This document shows, in pieces, positions 9,890-17,137 of a stretch of 64,000 nt of DNA. The stretch covers positions 27,089 to 91,088 of the forward strand of contig JAGNEZ010000023.1 of NCBI GenBank assembly GCA_018003015.1, in the 5' to 3' direction. The DNA is from Phycisphaerae bacterium. GTDB taxonomy: Bacteria; Planctomycetota; Phycisphaerae; UBA1845; PWPN01. The notes beneath the pieces are model-generated. The model was given only the letters and a program-made list of their open reading frames with translations, had not been told where the DNA came from and ran no database searches. Position 1 is the first letter of the stretch. Each line of letters opens with the position of its first letter. Made by a program: the position numbers and the translations under genes.

Positions 9890-11299
9890 GTGCGTCATCA
9901 GCCTGCTGTATCCATGATTCCGATGGCTTTGGCTTCACTGATTGGCGGATGTCTCCCCACCGGCCTTCCTGATCCGCCTGCCCCCCCGGGCGGACTGGAA
10001 TCAGACGACTTCATGCTCGTCAGCCAGGGAGGCTTCGACTGGCTGGACGACTTCTTCGACAAGAACGACTATGCCTGGGGAATGGAGTCGTTCAAAGGCG
10101 ACGAACAGAGCACAGGGTACATCTACGTGGCAACAGGAAATGCCATGGTGTCGTTGATGTCCCAGGGTATGGGTGCAATGGTGGGAGGCGCGGCCCTGGG
10201 CGAGATCACTGCCCGGCCGCCGGAAATGCGACGATATCGCCCGGATCTCGGCCAGAAGGTATGGGAACGGGTGCTTGACTACCGGAACATCGAGAACGAC
10301 CCGGACTTCGAGACCATCGGGTTCCGACACATGAAGGTCTATCGAGCCCGCAGCAATGGGGCAAACTACCTTTATGCCGCCACCTTCGGCAAGAACGCCA
10401 CACTCTGGCGATCACGCACCGGCGATCCGATGAACTGGGAGTTGACCTGGCAATCGGGTGAGATGGGCTCGGTCCGCATGATGGCTGAGCACAACGGCCT
10501 TCTCTACCTGGCCCTGGCCAACGATACACCGGTCGCCGGCCGGATCGGCAAGATCTGGGCAACCGACGGCCAGCAGTTCTGGTCGGTGATTGAAGACGGC
10601 TTCGGTAACCCCAACAACGTCGGCATCATGAGCCTGATCTCCTACAACGGCTGGCTCTACGCCGGAACGATGAACACCACCGAGGGGTATCAGGTCTGGA
10701 AGTTGGAGGGCCCCGAGGGTAGCACCGGACCGAACCTGGTTGTCGACCACGGCGGCTCGTCTCCATCCAACGAGTCGGCCGTCACTCCGTGCATATTCCA
10801 GGACCGGCTCTACTGGGGAGCAATGATCTACATGCTCAACATGCTGGATTTCAAGGGAGCCGACATCATACGGATCAACGCCGATGATACTTGGGAAACC
10901 GTCGTAGGCACGAACTCCATCTCCAGTTACGGACCCGGCTTCGGTCACTGGCCGAATACATACGTCTGGTCCATGACCGTCTACGATGGATGGCTCTACG
11001 CTGGCACCTACGATATGGCCAGTTCACTCACCCACATGATCCCGTCCCTCACCCTTGCGAATCTGCCGGGGCGCCTGACCTCTCGTCCACCCAACCTCCT
11101 CGACTTCCTCCTCCAATCCGGCGCGGACCTGTACAAGACCCAAAATGGGATAACCTGGTATCCGGTCACGCTCAACGGCCTGAACAACGGCGAGAACTAC
11201 GGCTTTCGCACGCTGCTGGCGGCCGATGACGGGCTCTACGTCGGAACCGCCAACCCATTCACTGGGCTACAGATCTGGAAGGGGACGGTCCCAGAGTGA
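9890..11299 (+). CDS. Beta-propeller-like lipoprotein
   Basis: 469 residues. The GTG at 9890 is chosen because GAGGAG lies nine bases upstream and gives a clean lipoprotein leader: a short basic start, a hydrophobic stretch, then LIGGC as lipobox at about residues 16-20. The body has repeated blade-like motifs ending in G-W/L-L-Y-A/V-G-T (NYLYAATFG, NGLLYLALAN, NGWLYAGTMN, DGWLYAGTYD, DDGLYVGTAN). This spacing of about 50-60 residues is typical of a beta propeller. No catalytic motif stands out. It is probably anchored at the outer face of a membrane. Downstream and convergent, 40 bases away, lies the HprK-related kinase gene. A substrate-binding or structural role is possible but not shown. 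Confidence 0.7.
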   Translation: MRHQPAVSMIPMALASLIGGCLPTGLPDPPAPPGGLESDDFMLVSQGGFDWLDDFFDKNDYAWGMESFKGDEQSTGYIYVATGNAMVSLMSQGMGAMVGGAALGEITARPPEMRRYRPDLGQKVWERVLDYRNIENDPDFETIGFRHMKVYRARSNGANYLYAATFGKNATLWRSRTGDPMNWELTWQSGEMGSVRMMAEHNGLLYLALANDTPVAGRIGKIWATDGQQFWSVIEDGFGNPNNVGIMSLISYNGWLYAGTMNTTEGYQVWKLEGPEGSTGPNLVVDHGGSSPSNESAVTPCIFQDRLYWGAMIYMLNMLDFKGADIIRINADDTWETVVGTNSISSYGPGFGHWPNTYVWSMTVYDGWLYAGTYDMASSLTHMIPSLTLANLPGRLTSRPPNLLDFLLQSGADLYKTQNGITWYPVTLNGLNNGENYGFRTLLAADDGLYVGTANPFTGLQIWKGTVPE

Positions 11300-11339
11300 G
11301 AACAAGGTGACGAGCCTCAGGCAGAGACCTGCGGATGAA

Positions 11340-12242
11340 TCAGGCGTCGATCAGATGCTCCAGTTCGTCGCAGGTTGCATGGATGGGACCCGAATCGAGA
11401 GCGTAGCATCGAGCACCACGAGCCAGGTCCGACAGGATCGACGCCGCGCGCGCCCCGTGGACATTGCGATTCAGGGCATGGCGGGCAAGCTCAAAAGCGG
11501 CTTGAGCCCTCGAAATGGGATAGAGCCGCGGCCGGGCGTTCTCCGCATATCGGGGAAACACGATCAATCGCACCGCGCAGGCTTTGGCTGCCACCGCTCT
11601 GCCGCCGGCGAGGGGATTCACATAGCCGACCTCACCCTTCAATGCCTTGACGTAGTGCCGCCGCCGCCAAACAGGCAACCCCAGCCGCTCCATCACTGGA
11701 AACGAACCATTCTTGACACACAAGGCTTTCGGAAACGGATGGATCCGCAAATCGTCCGGGGCAATCAGTGCAAATTCATCGCTAAGGTACTGCCAGCCAC
11801 GGGCCAGCAAGCCGGCCGCCAGCGTCGTCTTGCCGAAGCCGGACTCGGCCGCCATGATGAGACCGTGGCCACCTCGAGCCAGCGCCGCAGCGTGGATCTG
11901 CAGGTACTCCGGCCGGGTCGCGATGACGCGCCAGTTGATGCCCCACTCGACGTAGGGCAGTACCTCGTTGGTCTGACGCGTGGTCCAGAGTCCGTGGCCG
12001 TCGCCGGAAATCGCGTACTCGCGTCGGGCCAGGAGTGAGCGCCGGCGGGCCTCAACGGTAATGCTCACCTCGCGACGACGGGGCTCGGCGGGCCGCCGGC
12101 ACGCGGCATCCGAGTAGATCGATGCGAGATCATCGAGCACGTCGGGCAGATCGCTCCTCACCGTCACGTCAACCACACCGATCCGCAGGTCAACACGATC
12201 GCGGGCCACGCGCGCCGAGATGGCATCCCCGCAAGCGATCAT
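11340..12242 (-). CDS. HprK-related kinase (HPr-rel-A type)
   Basis: 300 residues. A Walker A loop AESGFGKTT (132-140) and the downstream LSDEF (153-157) match the P-loop core of HPr serine kinase homologues. A histidine just before the loop (IHAAAL, His117) is also typical. There is no HPr phosphocarrier in the window. From recollection of the family, this version belongs to the 'HPr-rel-A' group, found in cassettes with a PqqD-like protein and a nucleotidyltransferase, which is exactly the setting here. Its ATG overlaps the stop of the PqqD-like gene by four bases (ATGA), so it is translationally coupled and last in the cassette. The phosphate acceptor is unknown; a peptide or carrier encoded in the cassette is an inference. 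Confidence 0.85.
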   Translation of the reverse strand: MIACGDAISARVARDRVDLRIGVVDVTVRSDLPDVLDDLASIYSDAACRRPAEPRRREVSITVEARRRSLLARREYAISGDGHGLWTTRQTNEVLPYVEWGINWRVIATRPEYLQIHAAALARGGHGLIMAAESGFGKTTLAAGLLARGWQYLSDEFALIAPDDLRIHPFPKALCVKNGSFPVMERLGLPVWRRRHYVKALKGEVGYVNPLAGGRAVAAKACAVRLIVFPRYAENARPRLYPISRAQAAFELARHALNRNVHGARAASILSDLARGARCYALDSGPIHATCDELEHLIDA

Positions 12243-12559
12243 GCCTTGAGTGCCTCGAACAGACCGGCCTCAGCCAGAAGGACGAGCATCTGCTCCACGT
12301 GATCGAGGGCCGTGTCCGCATCGATCTGGTAGGTCGCGGTCATGCTCTCGGCGATCTGTCGCGTTGAGGTCCGGCCGTCGCACTGTCTCCAGATGGCCAA
12401 AGCAGTCTGGTTCAGACGATGGGTATGCCCGCTGGCGGGATCGGAGAGCAGGGCCTCGCCGTCGAGCTCCTCGACCAGCACGTCCGCTCGCCTGGCAGGA
12501 GCAACGACCTCGGTGGCACACGAAACCCAGGAAGGGGGCTGCATTTCGTACACGGTCAC
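12239..12559 (-). CDS. PqqD-like peptide-binding protein of the HPr-rel-A cassette
   Basis: 106 residues. The core pattern is typical of PqqD-family winged-helix proteins that bind leader peptides (RRE-type): VEELDGEALLSDPASGHTHRLNQ, then TALAIWRQCDGRTS, then a C-terminal helix pair. In characterised RiPP pathways such proteins hand a precursor peptide to the modifying enzyme. Its first GTG (12559) overlaps the stop of the VKOR-DsbA gene (GTGA). A second GTG at 12553 sits seven bases after GGAGG and is the better-supported start. Its stop overlaps the start of the kinase gene. This chain of overlaps argues for one operon and possibly a complex. Confidence 0.82.
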   Translation of the reverse strand: MTVYEMQPPSWVSCATEVVAPARRADVLVEELDGEALLSDPASGHTHRLNQTALAIWRQCDGRTSTRQIAESMTATYQIDADTALDHVEQMLVLLAEAGLFEALKA

Positions 12560-13923
12560 TCCTCCGTCGAATCAAGCGACATGACCACGGACAGATCCGG
12601 TGTGGCCGACCGCAGGACATGCTGCATACCCGACGGACCTACCCATGCTTCCGCCATCGCTTGCCAGAATGTCGGCCCTCCAAAAACCAGATTCACCGGC
12701 CGGCCGTTCAGGAACAGGGTCGGCGTGCCGACCACGCCGGCCCGCTTGCCGGCTTCGATGTCCTCGCTGATCACTTGCCGAACGGCGGGGCTGTCCATGT
12801 CCGCCACCAGGCGATCGGCATCAAGGCCCAGTTGACCGGCAAGGCGGCGATACAGGTCCACGCCAAGCCGATCCACGTTGGCGTGCAGCAGTTCGTGCAT
12901 CCGCCAGAAGGTCCCGTCGCCACCCTGAAGACGAGCCGCCTCCGCCGCTTGGGCTGCTTCGCACGCCTTGGCGTGAAACTCGGAGACAACGTTCGGATTG
13001 CAGGTTTGGCACAACGGATACTGGCGCACGATGACATCCAGACGACCGTCGAACGCCCGGATCGCCTGCTGGATAGACGCCGAACTCACCCAAGCACACT
13101 TGGGACACTGGTAGTCGTTGAAGACGACCAGCTGAGCACGCCCGCCCCGCGCCGGCTGGCGTTGACGCCCAGGGATGTCCACCGGGTCCTTTGCGAAGTG
13201 CTCGCGCCGCAGGAACGCGGGGTCCTCCCGCATGGACTTGACGACCTGCTTGAACGGAAGCACCTTCCGCAGATGGTCATGCATCGCCAGCTGGTCGGAC
13301 CGATAGACCCACAGGCCGCCGAGCAGCACGAGCGACACCGCCACAGCCCCAACCGCCTCACGATGGGTCACCGGCGCCCAGACCGCAGCACCACAGCTCA
13401 AACGCCAAATGCACAGAACCATGGCCAGGTTCACGATGTGCGTCGCCAGGCACCACACACACCAGGGAGCCTGCCCCACCACCATCAGCCCGACGAGAAA
13501 CACCGAAGCCAGACCACCGGCCCCGGCCGCCGCGAGAGGAATATACCTCCAAGGATAACTCGCCTCCCGTGGACCGCCAACCAGCCCGAACCACACAACC
13601 ATCGAAACGAAGTAGGCCAGCCCCAGGAACGCCACCGGCACACGAGCCGGCCGGATCACCAGACCCTGGTATCGCGAAGGGCGAGGAACAGGCACCGCTA
13701 TCTCCGACCAGCCGCCTTTGGTCGACTCAGCACACCCGAAGCCGGCCTTCTCGGCCACGTGGCAGACGGTAAAGAAAAAGCTCGTTCGCCCTCCTGAATC
13801 CGCCCACACACCGGCATGCTGCTTCACCAGCTGCCCGCTGATCCAGGCACCAGTCATGCCCAGCGCGAGCACTACCGCAAGCAGCAATCCTGGATAGAGC
13901 CGAGTCTTCGACATACCCAACAC
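12556..13923 (-). CDS. VKOR-DsbA fusion, disulfide-forming membrane enzyme
   Basis: 455 residues. The N-terminal half is a vitamin K epoxide reductase domain: loop cysteines at about 54 and 64 (CHVAEKAGFGC) and the quinone-reducing CVWC pair at 155-158, among several membrane segments. The C-terminal half is a DsbA-like thioredoxin fold with active site CPKC (273-276) and a cis-proline loop VGTPTLFLNG near the end. Together they would oxidise substrate thiols in the periplasm and pass electrons to quinone. The GTG at 13923 is chosen because GAGG lies eight bases upstream; an ATG nine bases later lacks good spacing. It begins 14 bases after the stop of the Cys-rich Tat-leader protein, so that protein is an obvious candidate substrate (inference). 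Confidence 0.85.
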   Translation of the reverse strand: MLGMSKTRLYPGLLLAVVLALGMTGAWISGQLVKQHAGVWADSGGRTSFFFTVCHVAEKAGFGCAESTKGGWSEIAVPVPRPSRYQGLVIRPARVPVAFLGLAYFVSMVVWFGLVGGPREASYPWRYIPLAAAGAGGLASVFLVGLMVVGQAPWCVWCLATHIVNLAMVLCIWRLSCGAAVWAPVTHREAVGAVAVSLVLLGGLWVYRSDQLAMHDHLRKVLPFKQVVKSMREDPAFLRREHFAKDPVDIPGRQRQPARGGRAQLVVFNDYQCPKCAWVSSASIQQAIRAFDGRLDVIVRQYPLCQTCNPNVVSEFHAKACEAAQAAEAARLQGGDGTFWRMHELLHANVDRLGVDLYRRLAGQLGLDADRLVADMDSPAVRQVISEDIEAGKRAGVVGTPTLFLNGRPVNLVFGGPTFWQAMAEAWVGPSGMQHVLRSATPDLSVVMSLDSTEE

Positions 13924-13937
13924 GCGCTCCACCTCGT

Positions 13938-14276
13938 TCAGTAGTTCTCGCACAACATGGTCGTCTCGCTGCACCGCAAGGGATTGTTGTTCATGTCCAC
14001 GGGGCAGCAGTCCTTCTGCGTTCCATCCGTCGCACACGGCGAACCCACCGTATGCTGTAGAGCCGAGCCGCAGACGAAACCCGACGCCATCGCTTGCTGG
14101 GCGGTGAGCGTCAGGATCCCCGGGGTGATGTACAGCGTCTTCCTGCCTGCCCCTCCGAGAAAACCCCGGCGGGTCGTCAGGCCTTCCCCGTGCGCCTGAG
14201 GCTCCGTCGACGGCGACTGGATCGCTTCCACGGATGCCTTGGCTTCGCCGTCCGGCGTTGTTTCACATTGGCTCAA
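13938..14276 (-). CDS. Small Cys-rich protein with a twin-arginine leader
   Basis: 112 residues. The start is TTG at 14276, supported by GAGGAG eight bases upstream. The first 34 residues are polar. Then come TTRRGFLGG (a twin-arginine motif), a moderately hydrophobic stretch (LYITPGILTLTAQQ) and a likely signal-peptidase site after AMA. The remaining 46 residues contain six cysteines, including an adjacent pair, enough for three disulfides. I do not recognise a named family. It lies between the nucleotidyltransferase-SET gene and the VKOR-DsbA gene, 14 bases from the latter. This suggests a secreted small protein or peptide that is modified by the cassette and then oxidised. A Cys also occurs at residue 4 in the leader. 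Confidence 0.75.
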   Translation of the reverse strand: MSQCETTPDGEAKASVEAIQSPSTEPQAHGEGLTTRRGFLGGAGRKTLYITPGILTLTAQQAMASGFVCGSALQHTVGSPCATDGTQKDCCPVDMNNNPLRCSETTMLCENY

Positions 14277-14349
14277 ATCGGCTTCTCCTCAACTTGCCTG
14301 CTTCCCATTACCACCAGGTCGGTCCGTTGCGCGGACACCGGGCCGCTGA

Positions 14350-15654
14350 TCAGGCCACGCCTGCCTGGACACCTCCCGGCGGCTTCCGGCAGGAACACGC
14401 GTCCGGACCGTAGTCGATGGTAATCTCCTGGCCGGCGACGATCGGCTTCAGAGCAACCAGATCGAAGCCGTCGAGCTTCGCATTTGGTCGACAGGAGTGA
14501 TTCAGGAACCTCAGCTTGCCTGTGACCTCGTAGTACCGCCGGCAATCTCCCTGTTTCTCCTGTCGCCCAACGTAGGGCCCCTTCTTCTCCGCCGGCTGCC
14601 CATGATAGCGGGTGATGATCTTCCCGGCAGCGATGTCTCGAACCGCGAAGACACCCGTGCCGTGAATCGCGCTCTTCCCGGTGCGAATTCCCGAAAAGCG
14701 ATACCAGACCGGAACAACCCTGCGAAGCATCGGCCACAGCATCCGCAAGCCATGGGCACAGGGAAGCCACAACCGGTGGTGCCGCCCGTACCAGCCCTCC
14801 ATGTGCGCGGCGTCGGGAAACACGACCGCACGAAGGTAAGCCAGCAAAAACCGTAACCCCGGGGTACACAGAGCGTCCACCACGACATGGCTCACCGGAT
14901 GGCACATGTCCCGCGGAGCCTGCCACAGAACCAACCGGCCGCGCCAACCCACGTGCACACGGTCAAGCTGACGGAGCACCTGCGGAGGACAAAGCGGACC
15001 CGATTCCGCCTCGATGCGGCGGAGGGCACGACGAAGCGGCAAAACGAGATCCCACGCTCGAGCGGTCGCCACGACTCGGTCCCAGTCGATGCTCGATTCA
15101 AAGGCCTCCACGAACCGCCCGACGTCCATCCGCCATTGCGGTCGAGAATCACCATGAACCTCAGCATGAACCGCCAAGTGAATCAACATGTCGCCGGCTT
15201 CGGGCACAAGCACGGTTGATCGGCCGATGGGAACCGCAACCGCGCGTTCCCAAAAGGCCGCGTCGGGCACGGTGTGCGAATACCGAAGCGGACGGAAGGG
15301 CCGGACGTGCAGGTCGATCTTCACCGGGCAGATCCGGCCATAGCTGTAGGCCATTTCATAGTGAAAACGAGGAAAGAAGTCCTCGCGAACCAGTTCCTCC
15401 CCACGAAGACAGCCGGCCTCGATCAACAACGCCTGAGCCCTCGCAACATCCCGCGGGCGCACCAGCAAATCCAGATCGTCCATCGGCCGCTCGTCCGGCC
15501 GACGGTACAACAGGAGCTGCAGGGCGCCTCCCTTCAGCACGATCAGCGGCACCCCGGCCTCGTTGAACCGGGCGGCAAGCCGCTCCAAAACGTGCATCAA
15601 TCGGACATTGCGCAAGGTCGTGACCATGTACCGATAACCAGAATCCTTACTCAT
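14350..15654 (-). CDS. Nucleotidyltransferase-SET domain fusion protein
   Basis: 434 residues in one uninterrupted frame. Residues 35-120 carry the hallmarks of the NTP_transf_5-type nucleotidyltransferase family: LKGGALQLLLY (40-50), MDDLDLLV (58-65) with the metal-binding acids, and KIDLHV (112-117) as third acid. A helical region follows. Residues 322-422 form a SET methyltransferase domain: KSAIHGTGVFAVRDI (327-341), LNHSCRPNA (384-392), EITIDYG (410-416) and a short post-SET CSC (420-422). SET domains usually methylate protein lysines using S-adenosylmethionine. It is the first gene of the cassette. There is no obvious ribosome site before the ATG. The separate domains are well known; I know of no described fusion of the two. 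Confidence 0.85.
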   Translation of the reverse strand: MSKDSGYRYMVTTLRNVRLMHVLERLAARFNEAGVPLIVLKGGALQLLLYRRPDERPMDDLDLLVRPRDVARAQALLIEAGCLRGEELVREDFFPRFHYEMAYSYGRICPVKIDLHVRPFRPLRYSHTVPDAAFWERAVAVPIGRSTVLVPEAGDMLIHLAVHAEVHGDSRPQWRMDVGRFVEAFESSIDWDRVVATARAWDLVLPLRRALRRIEAESGPLCPPQVLRQLDRVHVGWRGRLVLWQAPRDMCHPVSHVVVDALCTPGLRFLLAYLRAVVFPDAAHMEGWYGRHHRLWLPCAHGLRMLWPMLRRVVPVWYRFSGIRTGKSAIHGTGVFAVRDIAAGKIITRYHGQPAEKKGPYVGRQEKQGDCRRYYEVTGKLRFLNHSCRPNAKLDGFDLVALKPIVAGQEITIDYGPDACSCRKPPGGVQAGVA

Positions 15655-15764
15655 ATGATCGGACGTTGGCGGAGAAACTTGAGTTGCCCGGCGCCGGCAG
15701 CGGACGAAAGACGGAGGACCGATAATCGGCGGCCTCCCAGGATCCCAGGCTGGGGAAGCGCTCC

Positions 15765-16826
15765 TTACGCTTCCATGTCAAACACGACCTTGAGGCCGAT
15801 CCGCTCGCTCGCCACGCGGAATGCTCCCTCATGATCGGCTAGGCCGAAGCGGGCGGTGATCAGCGGCGAGGGATCGACGTAACCCGCGGCTACGAGCGAC
15901 AAGGCCTCGGCAAAATCGCAGCGACGCGATTCCGAGGCCCCAAAGACCCGGATCTGCTTGTAGTGAATCATGTTCGGATCGATCATCGATGCCGAACCGA
16001 CCGGGTATCCCGAGAACAAGCTCAAACGGCCGCAAGGACGCAGGGCTTTCAGGGCGATTGGGACGAGTTCCGGCACATCCACCGCGAGGATCACGGCATC
16101 GAACGCATTGCTGCCATCAAACTCACTCGGCAGAATGACCTTCTCCGCACCCAACGAGCCAGCCAAACGCCGCCGATGCTCCAGCGGTTCGATCATCGTG
16201 ACCCTGACGCCTGGAACGCGAGCCCGTGCCAGCAACATATGCAGCATCCCGATGGGCCCGGCCCCAAAGATCGCCAGCGACAAGGGCCTTCCAGCCGGGT
16301 TAGACCCACCATCCCCGAGTCCCATTTCATGCTGGCCGTTCAGACAGCAACCCATCGGCTCGAGCATCGGGGCCACGTCCAGCTCAATGCTCTCGGGCAG
16401 CTTGAACAGGTTGCCGCGGCGAATCGCCTGGGCGGGGATGAGCAGATAATCGGCGAACGAGCCGTCGGTGTGATACCCAATCGTCCGCCGTGACGCGCAC
16501 AGGTTCTCATGGTTGGCATGACAGAACTCGCACTCGCCGCAAGACACGACGACGCAGATGGCCACCCGCTCGCCCCGTGCATAACCCGTCACGCCCGGCC
16601 CCACGACCGCGATCGTCCCCGCCGCCTCATGACCAATCGGGCAACCGATCCGAACATCGCGAGCCTTCGTACCGCGAACGATCCTGATATCGGTACCACA
16701 AATGGCCGTCCAGCAAACCCGAACCAGAACCTCGCCTTCCCCCGGTACGGGGCGGGGAAGCCGGCTGAGAACCTGACGCCCAGGAGCCTCGAAAACCAGA
16801 GCACGCATCGTGGACATGGTTGACAT
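15765..16826 (-). CDS. Zinc-dependent medium-chain dehydrogenase (sorbitol/threonine dehydrogenase-like)
   Basis: 353 residues. The GroES-like N-terminal domain has the catalytic zinc ligands (AICGTDIR, GHEAAG) and the structural zinc cluster CGECEFCHANHENLC. The Rossmann domain shows FGAGPIGML for NAD(P) binding. Family members oxidise polyols, threonine or similar alcohols; the substrate is not evident. The start at 16826 is favoured because a -10-like TACCAT lies six bases upstream and TTGCCT 18 bases before that, which would give a leaderless transcript; there is no Shine-Dalgarno site. It is divergent from hflK, and 110 bases separate it from the downstream nucleotidyltransferase-SET gene, so a shared operon is uncertain. 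Confidence 0.88.
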   Translation of the reverse strand: MSTMSTMRALVFEAPGRQVLSRLPRPVPGEGEVLVRVCWTAICGTDIRIVRGTKARDVRIGCPIGHEAAGTIAVVGPGVTGYARGERVAICVVVSCGECEFCHANHENLCASRRTIGYHTDGSFADYLLIPAQAIRRGNLFKLPESIELDVAPMLEPMGCCLNGQHEMGLGDGGSNPAGRPLSLAIFGAGPIGMLHMLLARARVPGVRVTMIEPLEHRRRLAGSLGAEKVILPSEFDGSNAFDAVILAVDVPELVPIALKALRPCGRLSLFSGYPVGSASMIDPNMIHYKQIRVFGASESRRCDFAEALSLVAAGYVDPSPLITARFGLADHEGAFRVASERIGLKVVFDMEA

Positions 16827-16832
16827 ACCCGC

Positions 16833-16862
16833 ATGGTAGCCGCCCGGTCCCGGCAGAGGCAA
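16833..16862 (-). promoter_or_regulatory. Candidate promoter giving a leaderless dehydrogenase mRNA
   Basis: On the minus strand TTGCCT (16862-16857) and TACCAT (16838-16833) are 18 bases apart. The -10 ends six bases before the ATG at 16826. Confidence 0.45.
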
Positions 16863-17137
16863 CCAGGGGGCGACAAGCCCGGGAACGACCCACCAGCGGT
16901 TGCTTTCCCCGGGGCATCAGGCCCAGCCCGAATCCTCTCCCCTCACCGACAGGCGATCCGAAAACACCATCCCGTTGATATTCCGAGGTTTCACGCCCTC
17001 TTGCGCCTCGCCCGCTTTTGGCCAGGGAACCGCGTTGCGACACCCCCGTCGAATCCGTAGAATACACTCTTCCGCAGGCGAGACACCCAGCGAGCCGCAG
17101 GGCAGGAGATCGGCCACAGGAGGAGATGGAAGCCGGC
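16863..17137. other. Divergent intergenic region before hflK
   Basis: No gene is visible between the dehydrogenase promoter and hflK. The stretch carries the hflK promoter candidate listed separately and otherwise shows nothing recognisable. Confidence 0.55.
17035..17063 (+). promoter_or_regulatory. Candidate sigma70-type promoter of hflK-hflC
   Basis: TTGCGA (17035-17040) and TAGAAT (17058-17063) with exactly 17 bases between them, about 75 bases before the hflK start. Confidence 0.5.

Noticed and set aside
12250..13797. Long open plus-strand frame opposite the VKOR-DsbA gene
   Set aside because: It mirrors the minus-strand genes, is full of Arg/Pro/His, has no motif, and crosses several real genes. 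High GC creates such antisense frames.
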